Assembly: GCA_004352715.1 (NCBI GenBank)
Contig: SCFE01000070.1
Span: 637,330 to 701,329 of the forward strand
Direction: 5' to 3'
DNA from: Hofstenia miamia
Lineage: Eukaryota; Xenacoelomorpha; Acoela
DNA length: 64,000 nt
In this document: piece by piece, positions 12,275 through 23,900 of the stretch
Numbering within the stretch: the stretch's first letter is position 1
Layout: each line of letters starts with the position of its first letter
Translations under genes and position numbers: made by a program
Notes under the pieces: generated by a model
What the model saw: the letters and a program-made list of their open reading frames with translations, nothing else
What the model was told of the DNA's origin: nothing
The model's database searches: none

Positions 12275-12525
12275 GACTTGTCAACAAGCCGAAATTTCTG
12301 AGCTGGGCTCAGCTCGTTTAAATTTTGAGGAAGTTCGGCTCGGCTTGCCAATAATATTTTTCAATGAAGTTCGTTTCAGCTCGATATTTTTTAGTATAAG
12401 AAAGGCATATTGAATGAAAATGAAGAAAATCTGCACAATCAAATTAACAATACTCTGCTCAAGCTCGGCTCGACCAAACTCGGCTAGTTTACAAATCTGA
12501 ATGGAACATATCATCAATACAGGAA
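12275..12525. repeat. GCTCGGCTCG-type dispersed repeat, copy 1
   Basis: Contains several GCTCGGCTCG/AGCTCG words around an AT-rich centre (AGGAAAGGCATA-like, then AATCAAATTAACAA). The same order of words occurs at 18593-18890, so this is a dispersed repeat. Repeated subterminal words suggest a hAT-like MITE, but no TIR was resolved. The 88-codon minus frame here (12281-12547) is part of the repeat. Confidence 0.55.
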
Positions 12526-12761
12526 AGAACAAACTAATCCATTGCATTTCCTATACTGAATTCACAGAGATAGCACATAACACTTGGGAATAAATATAAA
12601 TTCTTAGAAAACCTAAATGGAGATCTCAATTGTGATCTTCAAGCAAACAGTTTGTAATTTTAATCAAACTTTTGTGCCAAAAAGATTCGAGTGAAACAAA
12701 ACACTTTGTTAATCTTCAATGGCCTTATTTGTTTGTTCCATGCATATTTACAAATATGATA

Positions 12762-12795
12762 CAGTATTGGCCAAAAAGATCCGCCCACCTCATAA
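12762..12795 (+). repeat. solo Tc1-like terminal inverted repeat
   Basis: CAGTATTGGCCAAAAAGATC preceded by a T-A, closely related to the Tc1-A terminus (CAGTACTGGCCAAAA). No matching right end or transposase was found downstream, so this is a truncated element. Confidence 0.5.
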
Positions 12796-13397
12796 AATAT
12801 TAAGAAAAATGAAAATACCGTCTAAATATCACTCGTGAATTCATTATTACAAATCGTGGTTTAAAAATATAACAACATTTTTTATGACAAACAATTATAA
12901 TACTACAATACTTATACGGAAAAAACAAAGATTGTCAACAGCAAAATTAGTATTTTTATGCATCGCCTTTGAATTTACGACTTTAGCTATTTTAGTGATG
13001 GCACTCATAGCAAAAAAGTGCGGGCGTACCAAGGAAAGATTATTATTTAATTGAAGCCAATCCTTTTTCTCTCTTACATTATTCTATCGAACGTTGAACA
13101 GTATAATTTGTGCCATGGAAGTACTTACCTGACAAAAATTATCTTACTAACGCATATTTTCCATGAAGAATTCGATTATCTAATGAATATGTAAGGGAAG
13201 CTGATGAGCAATAACTTGTTAAAAGCCTTTTCTTTCTTTATGTATACGTCATTTGTACACAAGATAATTATTTGATTACTTATTATGTCCAATTAAATAA
13301 CATATTTGTAATAAAAGTACCATATCCATATCTTTAAATTTTGCTTCTGACCTACCTGGAGCGAAGATGATAACCTGAATTTTTTGCTTATTCATTG
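12796..13397. other. intergenic, no gene seen
   Basis: AT-rich; possibly the remaining interior of the Tc1-like fragment and the 3' tail of the adjacent LINE relic, but nothing could be aligned by eye. Confidence 0.4.
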
Positions 13398-13748
13398 TTA
13401 GCATGTTTTGGTTAAAGTGTTTTGCAAATCTCTTGTGGCTATTATTGGATTCACATGTGCATTTATGGCATTAATGTCTTCTGCATATTGGATTAGTTCC
13501 TCATCAACAATATGTGTTGACAAATCATTTAAGTACACATTAAAAAGAGAAAGCCAAAGCACTGTACCCTGTGGAACCCCTTTAGTAGTTGCTAAATACT
13601 CGCTATATATGATCATACGTACACATTGCTGTCTATTGTTAACGAAGCTGTTTAAAAACATTCGTGAGGCACTAAATTTGTAGTTTTCTAGTCTTACATC
13701 TAGAATTTTGTAATCAAGACTATCAAACACCTTACTAAGGTCAAGCAA
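13398..13748 (-). pseudogene. LINE reverse-transcriptase palm fragment
   Basis: Open for 116 codons on the minus strand. Motif A is LDLSKVFDSLDYKIL (catalytic Asp of the SK.FD block present), motif B is GVPQGTVL, and motif C reads YAED instead of the canonical (Y/F)ADD. The second catalytic Asp is therefore altered and the enzyme would be inactive. The reading frame continues upstream past the first Met into 13749-14020 (NVLCSNQFDFRQGF), so the Met is not a true start. The plus-strand 91-codon ORF at the same place is a shadow. Confidence 0.8.
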
Positions 13749-14850
13749 GGCAACACTGCTACATATTTTATTGCTCAGGAAATAACGTGTATTCTCTGTA
13801 ATGTCTAGTAAAGCAACAATAGTTCCAAACCCTTGTCTAAAGTCAAATTGATTTGAACATAGTACATTATTTTCCTTTAGGTATGAATATATTTGTTTGC
13901 ATAGAAGCCTCTCAAATATTTTTGAAACAGGATTTGTGACACAGATTGGGCTACAATTTGTGCGATCTGCATGGTCTCCTTCTTAAAAATCGCAGTGATG
14001 TTTGCTCTTTTAAATATTGTAGATATTTGTTAATGTGGATTACGTTATTAACATAATAGAAGTTGTTTACTTTATATATTTTTGGATGATGAATACTCGA
14101 ATCAAATTTCCTTACAACTCTGATGAGCTCTTGCATTCTGATGTAGCTGAAGTAGAAGACGTTCTACAATGGCCTAATCTTATTGATAAGTGGTTCCCTT
14201 TTACCTCTAAGCGTTCCTAACTCTCTAAATGCTATGTTCACTGCTTCAGCAATTAATTTTTATTAATATGCTTATTAACCTTAATTTCTTGAATAGTGCT
14301 GTCAAAATATTTCTTATATTTAAAAACTTATTAATAAATTGCCTTTTATTTCGGGCTTGAGTAAAATTTTCAAAAAGTGTTTGTCTTGTTCTTCTTTGAT
14401 CTATTGTTTTTATCTTAGAAAACTTTTAATTTTACTTCAATATATGCAGCAACGTTAATTTGAGTATGATTTCTAGAAAGTGAGTTCCAGGTCTTTTTTC
14501 AACTTCTAATACACTTATTTCTTTGCTGTTTATTTTTTTGTGGGCATTGACTTTTACATATCTATATTGAAATGGTGCACTGGGTCTTGCAGTGTATATA
14601 CGTAATCCCATGGTACATTTTCTAGGGAATTTCTAAACGTTTTTTCATCAAATTTTGCAAAACTGCGAGAGTAAATTCTCTTCCTCATGTTATTGTGGAG
14701 GATTTCATTGCTAACGAATAGATATATGTTATGGTCAGAGAATGAATTAAAGATGTAGTTTCTGAAAACCATAGGTTCAGTATTTCTTAAAAAGTAATCA
14801 ATTAAGTTGTTTCCCTTGTAGGAACTTCTTTATTTATTACATCGAGTTGA
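13398..14850 (-). mobile_element. non-LTR retrotransposon (jockey/CR1-like LINE) relic
   Basis: On the minus strand a LINE ORF2 runs from the post-endonuclease linker into the reverse-transcriptase palm, with several frameshifts. Around 14770-14554 the text reads SDHN...NVPWDYVYTLQDPVHHFN, typical of the region after the endonuclease. Around 14000-13760 it reads FKEGDHADRTN, VSKIFERLLCKQIYSYLKEN and NQFDFRQG, matching the RT fingers. The palm follows at 13748-13398. Endonuclease and 3' end are missing, so the copy is truncated at both ends. Clade assignment is by motif style only. Confidence 0.75.
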
Positions 14851-15326
14851 CATTCTTCACAGATAAAGCTTATGTATATTGTCTCACTTTTGGCAAGGCA
14901 GTTAATGGGCTAATAACCATATACGTAGAAACAAATTGCTAAGTTGCCATTTTCTATCCAATATACATTTGAACTTCTTTAGTTATATAGCATAAGGGAA
15001 TTTCGGATAAAGGGCATGTTCTCTATCAAACTGAAATAGCATTGAAAATTTGATGTCTTTGGGTAGTACGGTTCAATTTTCGAATAGTCATGACAATACT
15101 ATTATAGCCTACATATTGTTGAAATGCATATATGTCACAACCTCCCCTCCCGTAGAATTCGAATCCCCTCTATAGGTCGGACTCTAGATGAAGCACTGAA
15201 GATATAGAAATGGTTTATATGAACAAAAAGGTTCTGCGGAATTTTTAGTGATAATTTATGTGGTATTTTGTTGAAGGAGGAATGTTTTTGCATATCGTTC
15301 TGTAAGCCACTAGTTGCAAGTACATA
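14851..15326. other. intergenic, no gene seen
   Basis: Probably includes unrecognisable LINE remains at its left end; otherwise empty. Confidence 0.4.
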
Positions 15327-15352
15327 CAGTGGTGGTCAAAAGTCCTTCAACA
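15327..15352 (+). repeat. Tc1-like terminal inverted repeat, second family
   Basis: CAGTGGTGGTCAAAAGTCCT at 15327 preceded by TA (15325-15326). The CAGTGGTGGTCAAAAG start is typical of Tc1-type TIRs. No right-hand partner was found in the next 1.5 kb, and the 78-codon frame at 15502-15738 shows no transposase motif. Confidence 0.5.
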
Positions 15353-16344
15353 ACGATTAAATCAAATATATGCATGAAATACTTTTGAAGCAATATATCT
15401 TTACAACCCTGTAGCCCATATGCTTCGAATTGTAACCAGCAAATGATAGTTAATGTGCCTTGTTTTTTTCTTTCAATTACAGTGCATTAGTGTAGCAGTT
15501 ATTGACTAAAAGCCTTGAATTGAGGTTGCCACGAAAAATGAAGAAATTGAACTGGCAGCTTAGAAAACTTAGTGGTTTAATATATGTGATATTCTCAATA
15601 TTTCATATGATAATTAGCATACATTTTACGGAAAATGGTAATTTTTTCGAAATGAAACAAGTTATGGCCGTCAAAAAGTTCTTACAAAACAGGACGAAGA
15701 GCGTTTTGGTGCAGCATTTTTTTCCAATCCCTTTATGATCATCAAAAAACTAAAAATAGAAGCTCCAATGGTCTCGAATTTATAAAGTAAGTAAAGTTAT
15801 TTAACCTCAATGGATTGCATGGAAGAATTTCATGAAATGAAGGCCAATTTATATAAAAAATAATTTCATTTGGTCGTTTTAAATGGGAGTGGTCTTTTTT
15901 GAAGTGGAAAAGGGTGATAACGAACTTTATCCAGGAATGATACAGTCTGCTTGCGACCTACTAAAATAACTTATAAATTCGATATTGCTCAAAGACAACT
16001 AGATTTAGCCAGCCCATAGTGGCTTGAGTAGCAATCCGGGGTAATTGATATAGAACTATAGTTAGATGCACTGGTTGCGTAAATGCAATTGAACACCAGC
16101 CGATAATTTCATTGCTTTTTCAACCAAATGGAGCAACGCAGAGATGTGAAGCGAGTTTAGGGATGAGATTTTTGAAAAGTAAAGTCCAGTTTAGGATAGA
16201 AATTTCATGAAAAGTCAAGAGAAGTAGGCTGGATAAGGATTAGGGTGGAACCATTGAACTATTGAAAATCTAATTTAATTTTAAAACTGCTTATTTTGCA
16301 AATTATTATTTTTTATTATTAGAAATGTTTCTAATTTTTTTATT
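15353..16344. other. intergenic or decayed Tc1-like interior
   Basis: Nothing recognisable; may be the interior of the element whose TIR lies at 15327. Confidence 0.35.
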
Positions 16345-17105
16345 TAAGGGCGGAAAACATTACTTAGGGCTAAAGAACAGTGCGCCTAAACCGTCCCAGA
16401 GAGTCCCTCCTCGCGGTGGTTCCTGGATAAGCCAACCATCCAAGCTGAAAGGCGAAAGCCGAACCATACGTATGGCGCTAAAATAACACCTACAGTTGAC
16501 GTTAAACTCAGGGTAGAAGAGCGTGCAACCATGTGTACTTTGTGGATATGGGGTGGTAACGGTCGATAAGCCTGTCTGTAAAGTTTTTCAGGTACACAGA
16601 CGGCAACATAGTGGTAACGCGTTGGAAAAACTGCTACTGGTGCTAGTTTCATGAGTGCGTCTCATGGGCCGGACATACAGGGAGGATATTCTTTTTCTGG
16701 CCTATGAGGGGCCAGTGTTTGCTGTGCCTTCCTGTGACGCAGCTTTGCTGTGTCATAGCTCGTTTATGACTCGATATGTTTTAATTTTTGTGCCATTGGA
16801 GTCTAGTCTCATACCACTAGATGCTTTGCATTCAGTGTCGGACACTCCAATATTGTTTTCGGATCTTTGCAGCAATCAGCAGGCGCTCTCTTAGATACCT
16901 CTGTTAGTAGCCCCTTGGTTAACCAAAGCGGGAGAGGCTCAACCCTCTAAACTGAAGTTTGGCCTTCGGCTTCATTGTTCAGACTCAACGCAGAATAGCT
17001 GCTAGGGGTCGCCAAAGGTTTCCCACAATCAAATCGGCCTTAGTAGTATACTTCTGGTGGTTAAGGTCCAGACCCGGATCGTAAATTCACCCTAGCCGCG
17101 TAAAA
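16345..17105 (+). repeat. GC-rich island, probably 5' part of an interspersed element
   Basis: This 760-bp stretch is far richer in G+C and CpG than everything around it and has sharp edges: poly-T-rich sequence before, and CCGCGTAAAAAAACTTCC at the end. It lacks long open frames with biased composition (88 and 79 codons in opposite frames, both unconvincing). It contains many short self-complementary words, such as AAAGGCGAAAGCC near 16450, CTGGCCTATGAGGGGCCAG near 16697 and TTTGGCCTTCGGCTTCA near 16960. A structured LINE 5' UTR is the best guess. rRNA, tRNA and a bacterial insert were considered and not supported. Confidence 0.45.
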
Positions 17106-17721
17106 AAACTTCCAAGCTTCATTAAAACACTACATCCCAAGCAAAATTGTGAAACGTACGGCATATTATTAGCTTAAATTTCATTGAGAAGACAACCAAT
17201 TTCTCGTTCTAATTATAAATGTTTAAAATTACTATTAGAATTATTGCAGATACTAAGGTAGGCGTTCTTTATTTAGCTGATGTATTCTCTACAGTATAGC
17301 TTTTATTAATGCAATTTAGGAGAGTTGTGTTCTGCTATCTCCTAATAATGTGATAATCTAGAACATTTCGAGCAAAATGCGAGAAATGCCTACGTCCTAT
17401 ATGTTGATATTTTATGGAAAGCTGTTTTAATGAAAAATTGCTGAAATGAAATTGAACCAAATTCTTCAAAATTTATCAACTGAAATTGAGTTGGGGTTAA
17501 GAAAGTCATTATACAGATGAACATTGCTCTGAATAGCAACCTATTCTTAGAAAATAGGCAAAAGTATATATAACTATAAAATCAGAAAATTGTTTTTCGA
17601 GCTGGCTTAATTTTGTGCAACAAGATATCCTTAGACTCCTTTCCATAAATCTATTGTATACAAATTTTTTCTGCTAGGTGACATGGGAATAAAATTATCA
17701 CGTGATACATCTCGTCAGAAG
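17106..17721. other. intergenic, no gene seen
   Basis: AT-rich, no features recognised. Confidence 0.5.
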
Positions 17722-17860
17722 CAGGGATCCACCAGGATTAATCGTCAACGCGATTAATCGAGATTAATCGGATATATTAATTTATCGTGCTGGTCAAGTA
17801 GATTAGATTAATCGTAAACAGTGTGCTCGATTAATCTAGATTACTTCAATTAAGTTGATG
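17722..17860 (+). repeat. hAT transposon end with ATTAATCG subterminal repeats
   Basis: Starts CAGGGATCCACCAGG and continues with at least five ATTAATCG/CGATTAAT words. The same design occurs at 21909, where it is linked to a hAT transposase tail, so this is an orphan end of a related element. hAT elements characteristically begin CAGGG and carry repeated subterminal motifs. Confidence 0.6.
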
Positions 17861-18037
17861 TTTATGCATTCAGTTACTTGTCATTTTTGGTTTAATCTTA
17901 TTTATGCAACTATTCTTGTGTCTTATGTTTTACAAAAGAAAACCTTAACACCGGACATAGAATAAGAGCGTTATGATTAGGCATCTAACATACTTAGGAA
18001 GCGTCGGATGTCGCCTAATTTTATATATATATATATA
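17861..18037. other. spacer ending in (TA)n at a contig edge
   Basis: No gene; the final 17 bp are TA repeats leading into the assembly gap. Confidence 0.6.
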
Positions 18038-18592
18038 NNNNNNNNNNNNNNNNNNNNNNNNNNNNNNNNNNNNNNNNNNNNNNNNNNNNNNNNNNNNNNN
18101 NNNNNNNNNNNNNNNNNNNNNNNNNNNNNNNNNNNNNNNNNNNNNNNNNNNNNNNNNNNNNNNNNNNNNNNNNNNNNNNNNNNNNNNNNNNNNNNNNNNN
18201 NNNNNNNNNNNNNNNNNNNNNNNNNNNNNNNNNNNNNNNNNNNNNNNNNNNNNNNNNNNNNNNNNNNNNNNNNNNNNNNNNNNNNNNNNNNNNNNNNNNN
18301 NNNNNNNNNNNNNNNNNNNNNNNNNNNNNNNNNNNNNNNNNNNNNNNNNNNNNNNNNNNNNNNNNNNNNNNNNNNNNNNNNNNNNNNNNNNNNNNNNNNN
18401 NNNNNNNNNNNNNNNNNNNNNNNNNNNNNNNNNNNNNNNNNNNNNNNNNNNNNNNNNNNNNNNNNNNNNNNNNNNNNNNNNNNNNNNNNNNNNNNNNNNN
18501 NNNNNNNNNNNNNNNNNNNNNNNNNNNNNNNNNNNNNNNNNNNNNNNNNNNNNNNNNNNNNNNNNNNNNNNNNNNNNNNNNNNNNNNNNNNN
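18038..18592. other. assembly gap, 555 N
   Basis: Run of N beginning directly after a TA microsatellite. The odd length suggests an estimated gap. Confidence 0.99.
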
Positions 18593-18890
18593 TAAAATCT
18601 TTGAATGAGGCTCGTTTTAGTTCGGTATTTTCTTAAAAATATTGTGCTCGAAGAATTTTTTACATAGCTCTTCCTATTATTTAATAAACATTTCTTAAAT
18701 AAGATTATAGGAAAGGCATACTGACTCCAAAAAATAAGAAAAATCTCTATAATCAAATTAACAAGCGGAACTATAAACTTGCTTTGCTTAAAATAGGCTC
18801 GTTTTGGGCTCGTTGTATATCAAATACTGTGTTCAAGCTTGACTCAGCTCTGCTCGTTAGAAGCTCGGCTCGTTGACAAGTCTGAGATAT
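18593..18890. repeat. GCTCGGCTCG-type dispersed repeat, copy 2
   Basis: Shares with 12275-12525 the order GGCTCGTTT, TTCGGTATTTT, AGGAAAGGCATA, AATCAAATTAACAA, then AGCTCGGCTCG and ACAAGTCTGA. It starts at the gap edge, so the left end is missing. A short (TA)n tract follows at 18890-18912. Confidence 0.55.
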
Positions 18891-18912
18891 ATTTATATAT
18901 ATATATATATAT

Positions 18913-20016
18913 TTCGTCGTAAAATGGTTTCACTAAAATCTGGTTAATGTAAAGCTAAGCAGGCGATGAAACTAATCAACTAAAAGAATTGGAAGAGGCG
19001 TTTGAATTCATAAGGTTTCTGAGAAAATAAGGCTTGAAAAGCATATCAGGCAAATAAGTTTATAGCTTAGAAATACTTTTCGTGCTTTTTAGAAAAAAAG
19101 TAGTATTAATGAGCACAAAGCAGTATTTCACAATTATTGGATAATCTCATTATATTGGACATAATTCCCTAAAAATGACATTTTTAACAAAAAAACTATC
19201 AGGTTCCGCCTCTTAACAAGTTGACCAATGATTAGTTCAATTTTAATAAAAGTTCTCCTTGCTTATAAATATATTACTCATTTGAATATTACGAGTGAAA
19301 TTTTTATTCGCTGTGCGGAAGTACAAAATCCAGTTTAATACTAATTTTCGTAATTGCTTTAGTAAGGCGACTACTCCTTTTGCCGATCTGCTCTTTGAGG
19401 TAGGTAGTTAGATCCTCTTTCTTGCTGTTGGAATTAAAATCTCTTTGTGCAGCGGAAATTAGCAAATTTTTTATAAAAATAATAGCTAATTATAAAGAGT
19501 TGCAGAAATTTTGTCCTATTGCAAACTATATTCCATTATTCTAGTTTTGTTTTCTTCATCTGAATTTTTTGAGAGCTGGAAAATGTTTTGAATGCAAATT
19601 TCTAATTTAATTATATAAAATAATTAAGATACTAATCTAAATTTTTAAATATTGCTTTCACAATCTTTCCTGAAAATTTATAGACATTTTCTTTATAATT
19701 TTATTTGAGTTTATGGCAAAACATTAAGATTTTGTAATTAGTGGAGTTCTCGAATAAATCTTGGAGTTTTTGAACTTTGTGACATATGTTTTGCATTTAT
19801 GTTTATAGTTCTTCAATTTTAAAAAACCATCAAATGAACTTTAGTTGACACAAATGGCAATTCTTAATTGCCAAACTCGTTCTAATAAAAGTGATAGTGA
19901 AGATTACGATAGCTTGTGCTACTAAGAATAAAACATCGATTCCTTTCTTTAAAATCAATCATTGAAAAATCGATTTTTTTTCTAAGCACGATATATATAT
20001 ATAGTATATAGTATAT
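18913..20016. other. intergenic, no gene seen
   Basis: AT-rich, ends in (TA)n at the next gap. Confidence 0.5.
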
Positions 20017-21016
20017 NNNNNNNNNNNNNNNNNNNNNNNNNNNNNNNNNNNNNNNNNNNNNNNNNNNNNNNNNNNNNNNNNNNNNNNNNNNNNNNNNNNN
20101 NNNNNNNNNNNNNNNNNNNNNNNNNNNNNNNNNNNNNNNNNNNNNNNNNNNNNNNNNNNNNNNNNNNNNNNNNNNNNNNNNNNNNNNNNNNNNNNNNNNN
20201 NNNNNNNNNNNNNNNNNNNNNNNNNNNNNNNNNNNNNNNNNNNNNNNNNNNNNNNNNNNNNNNNNNNNNNNNNNNNNNNNNNNNNNNNNNNNNNNNNNNN
20301 NNNNNNNNNNNNNNNNNNNNNNNNNNNNNNNNNNNNNNNNNNNNNNNNNNNNNNNNNNNNNNNNNNNNNNNNNNNNNNNNNNNNNNNNNNNNNNNNNNNN
20401 NNNNNNNNNNNNNNNNNNNNNNNNNNNNNNNNNNNNNNNNNNNNNNNNNNNNNNNNNNNNNNNNNNNNNNNNNNNNNNNNNNNNNNNNNNNNNNNNNNNN
20501 NNNNNNNNNNNNNNNNNNNNNNNNNNNNNNNNNNNNNNNNNNNNNNNNNNNNNNNNNNNNNNNNNNNNNNNNNNNNNNNNNNNNNNNNNNNNNNNNNNNN
20601 NNNNNNNNNNNNNNNNNNNNNNNNNNNNNNNNNNNNNNNNNNNNNNNNNNNNNNNNNNNNNNNNNNNNNNNNNNNNNNNNNNNNNNNNNNNNNNNNNNNN
20701 NNNNNNNNNNNNNNNNNNNNNNNNNNNNNNNNNNNNNNNNNNNNNNNNNNNNNNNNNNNNNNNNNNNNNNNNNNNNNNNNNNNNNNNNNNNNNNNNNNNN
20801 NNNNNNNNNNNNNNNNNNNNNNNNNNNNNNNNNNNNNNNNNNNNNNNNNNNNNNNNNNNNNNNNNNNNNNNNNNNNNNNNNNNNNNNNNNNNNNNNNNNN
20901 NNNNNNNNNNNNNNNNNNNNNNNNNNNNNNNNNNNNNNNNNNNNNNNNNNNNNNNNNNNNNNNNNNNNNNNNNNNNNNNNNNNNNNNNNNNNNNNNNNNN
21001 NNNNNNNNNNNNNNNN
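20017..21016. other. assembly gap, 1000 N
   Basis: Exactly 1000 N with TA-rich microsatellite on both sides. The round size indicates a default gap of unknown true length. Confidence 0.99.
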
Positions 21017-21908
21017 ATATATATAGTATGCATATATTATATATAATGAATTTATTTGCGTTTGACACAATCACATTCTCAATTTGGTGTTTCAAAGTAC
21101 AAAGTATAAAATCATTTCCTAATGATATTAAAAACCGATCCATGTAAATTTAAGTGTTGAAGACATTGGCAAATTCTTTAGGTACAAACTTTAATTTCCT
21201 GTTTTAAATATTTTCTATTTGTCTGTCAGGAAATGTGAAAAATGTTTTTAATATAACTCTTATTAAGATTTCAAAAACCAAAAAAGCTTGTAATTGGATA
21301 ATGAATTAAAATAAAACTTGGAGAAATTATTCAACCAGCAATAATTTTATGACATCTTTGACAAATTGCATTTCAATTCTAATTTATGTAAAATTCATTA
21401 AGGAGACATATTATTAGCACAATTTGGAGAAAATTTTCTCTATAGACTTTATCTGCCCTAAAATATTTTTAAATGCATTATTAATTTGATTAAAATACTA
21501 CATTAAAATTTGTCGATTTTGATATATTTAGATGTGTAAAGATGATGTAAAAATTTCAAAATCACACAAAGAGTGGATACATTCATTGCAAACAGAAACC
21601 AAAATGGGTTTTCATTTGATAGATTGCATTGTATTCATATATGAGAAAGCAAATCGTGATTTGTAAATCGGAAAAGTAATTACAAGAGCTTATCAAATAC
21701 CAAGTAACTTTTAGTAAACTTTCGTTATATCCTACCAATTTCGATAGCATCTGGATGAATTGTAGATTTTAGGCTAAGATATTTGAAAGACATTTAGAAA
21801 TATTTGATACACATAAACAAAGCCTAGTTGTTAATTACTGCACATAAAGCACACACTACTGCTCCGTGTAAAAATTCATGTCGATTGCTTAGTAAACAAT
21901 CTTCTAAC
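21017..21908. other. intergenic, no gene seen
   Basis: AT-rich, no feature recognised. The last 8 bp (CTTCTAAC) could be the target-site copy of the adjacent hAT element. Confidence 0.5.
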
Positions 21909-22262
21909 CAGGGATCGTTAGATTTTAATCGCGATTAATCGTGTGAAAAAATTTTTTGGCGATAGATTAATCGTAATTGCTGCTGCCAGGCGATTAATAA
22001 TCGCAATTAATCGTCAATTAATCTACTTCTGATTAAAAATATTCAAAATACAATATATCAATTGAAAGATATTTAAAATAGAAAATAGCAACTATTATTG
22101 TTATTTGAGATTATTTTCTGAAGTCATTTTACTGCACATTGTGCTTGTTACCGTAAAGAAATATTTGGATCTCTAAGTTGAGAGGTAATAAATGATTTCC
22201 GTAATCAGATAGAGCATAACCAGCTTTGCTGAACAGTATCTCAACCTGATTAGAATTTGGCT
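21909..22262 (-). mobile_element. hAT transposon, 3' end (remainder in gap)
   Basis: The terminus CAGGGATCGTTAG at 21909 is followed by ATTAATCG-type subterminal repeats to about 22030, then by the C-terminal end of a hAT transposase on the minus strand. The element therefore reads right to left and its body lies in the 1000-N gap. The right-hand terminus was not identified beyond the gap. Confidence 0.7.
22129..22262 (-). pseudogene. hAT transposase C-terminal dimerisation segment (partial)
   Basis: The last 43 or so codons of a minus-strand frame running out of the gap read ...VEILFSKAGYALSDYGNHLL, then LEIQIFLYGNK, and stop at 22129. This matches the hAT C-terminal dimerisation signature, usually ER.FS.AG...S..R..L.P.....L.FL, though the E-R pair is E-I and the Arg before the LLP motif is changed here. 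hAT transposases excise and insert DNA with 8-bp target duplications. Because most of the gene is unsequenced I cannot say whether it is intact; the altered residues suggest decay. Confidence 0.7.
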
Positions 22263-23262
22263 NNNNNNNNNNNNNNNNNNNNNNNNNNNNNNNNNNNNNN
22301 NNNNNNNNNNNNNNNNNNNNNNNNNNNNNNNNNNNNNNNNNNNNNNNNNNNNNNNNNNNNNNNNNNNNNNNNNNNNNNNNNNNNNNNNNNNNNNNNNNNN
22401 NNNNNNNNNNNNNNNNNNNNNNNNNNNNNNNNNNNNNNNNNNNNNNNNNNNNNNNNNNNNNNNNNNNNNNNNNNNNNNNNNNNNNNNNNNNNNNNNNNNN
22501 NNNNNNNNNNNNNNNNNNNNNNNNNNNNNNNNNNNNNNNNNNNNNNNNNNNNNNNNNNNNNNNNNNNNNNNNNNNNNNNNNNNNNNNNNNNNNNNNNNNN
22601 NNNNNNNNNNNNNNNNNNNNNNNNNNNNNNNNNNNNNNNNNNNNNNNNNNNNNNNNNNNNNNNNNNNNNNNNNNNNNNNNNNNNNNNNNNNNNNNNNNNN
22701 NNNNNNNNNNNNNNNNNNNNNNNNNNNNNNNNNNNNNNNNNNNNNNNNNNNNNNNNNNNNNNNNNNNNNNNNNNNNNNNNNNNNNNNNNNNNNNNNNNNN
22801 NNNNNNNNNNNNNNNNNNNNNNNNNNNNNNNNNNNNNNNNNNNNNNNNNNNNNNNNNNNNNNNNNNNNNNNNNNNNNNNNNNNNNNNNNNNNNNNNNNNN
22901 NNNNNNNNNNNNNNNNNNNNNNNNNNNNNNNNNNNNNNNNNNNNNNNNNNNNNNNNNNNNNNNNNNNNNNNNNNNNNNNNNNNNNNNNNNNNNNNNNNNN
23001 NNNNNNNNNNNNNNNNNNNNNNNNNNNNNNNNNNNNNNNNNNNNNNNNNNNNNNNNNNNNNNNNNNNNNNNNNNNNNNNNNNNNNNNNNNNNNNNNNNNN
23101 NNNNNNNNNNNNNNNNNNNNNNNNNNNNNNNNNNNNNNNNNNNNNNNNNNNNNNNNNNNNNNNNNNNNNNNNNNNNNNNNNNNNNNNNNNNNNNNNNNNN
23201 NNNNNNNNNNNNNNNNNNNNNNNNNNNNNNNNNNNNNNNNNNNNNNNNNNNNNNNNNNNNNN
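22263..23262. other. assembly gap, 1000 N
   Basis: Default-size gap. Its right edge is the same base at which the duplicated block resumes at 41358 after another 1000-N gap. Confidence 0.99.
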
Positions 23263-23715
23263 AATACAACAACACGCAACGTAAGCGGGATAACCACTTG
23301 ACCAATGAACATGATCTATTAATTGAGCAGCGGCACCTTTAAAGTGATCCGCGCCATTCAAGTTAATTTCTGGTGAAATCATATGTATGATATAATAATG
23401 TATTTAAATCTGTTAAATTATCATAGTTTTTAACAGTTCTGTTTAAAAAAAATAAGCATTTAACAGTTTTTATATTTAACGGATCTGTTAGATTAAATAT
23501 CTTTACTTTTCCTCATTTGGTTTAACATGTATTTCTGTGGTACATTTACATAGCGTTATATCAAGTTTAGTCTAAGGCGAAGAATACGTCTAAATATAAT
23601 TGAAACTCTTCTGAAAATCACGAGTTAAGTGTCCAACTCGACTCAAACTCGAAACAAACCTGTTTGAAAAATTTTTAATTTCATGTTATTTGTGTAAATG
23701 TCAAATTCATATGAT

Positions 23716-23724
23716 TATATAAAG
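23716..23724 (+). promoter_or_regulatory. TATA box of peptide gene copy 1
   Basis: TATATAAAG followed by CGC, 185 bp before the start codon. A start site about 30 bp downstream would give a 5' leader of roughly 150 nt, with no intron needed. It is conserved at 41811 in copy 2. Confidence 0.5.
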
Positions 23725-23900
23725 CGCATGGTTATTATTTTCTTGTGGCTATAAAATTAAAAAATTCTTTAAATATTTGTAGGAAATTAAAACGTGGGAA
23801 ATATAAAATAACTATAATCCAAAGCATATAGATCGGAGTTCAACTACTCCAACCACAACAAAGAAAGAATTCTAGAGAAAGAAAACAACGTAGTTCTTAA

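Noticed and set aside
12281-12547. 88-codon minus-strand ORF
   Set aside because: Falls within the GCTCG dispersed repeat; low-complexity translation.
13408-13683. 91-codon plus-strand ORF
   Set aside because: Antisense shadow of the LINE reverse transcriptase on the minus strand.
15155-15175. GAATTCGAATCCCC resembling a tRNA T-arm
   Set aside because: No A box, no acceptor stem and no cloverleaf upstream.
16386-16894. ORFs of 88 and 79 codons in the GC-rich island
   Set aside because: Opposite strands, no conserved motif, expected from high G+C with few stops.
17973-18756. Long open frames across the N runs (also at 19.9-21.1, 22.1-23.4, 38.4-39.4, 40.2-41.5, 42.8-44.0 and 61.4-62.1 kb)
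   Set aside because: They are open only because N cannot be a stop; the sequenced ends are TA repeats or unrelated. The exception is the hAT tail at 22129-22262.
23829-23840. AGATCGGAGTTC resembling the Illumina TruSeq adapter
   Set aside because: Matches only about eight bases and occurs identically in both gene copies, so it is genomic.
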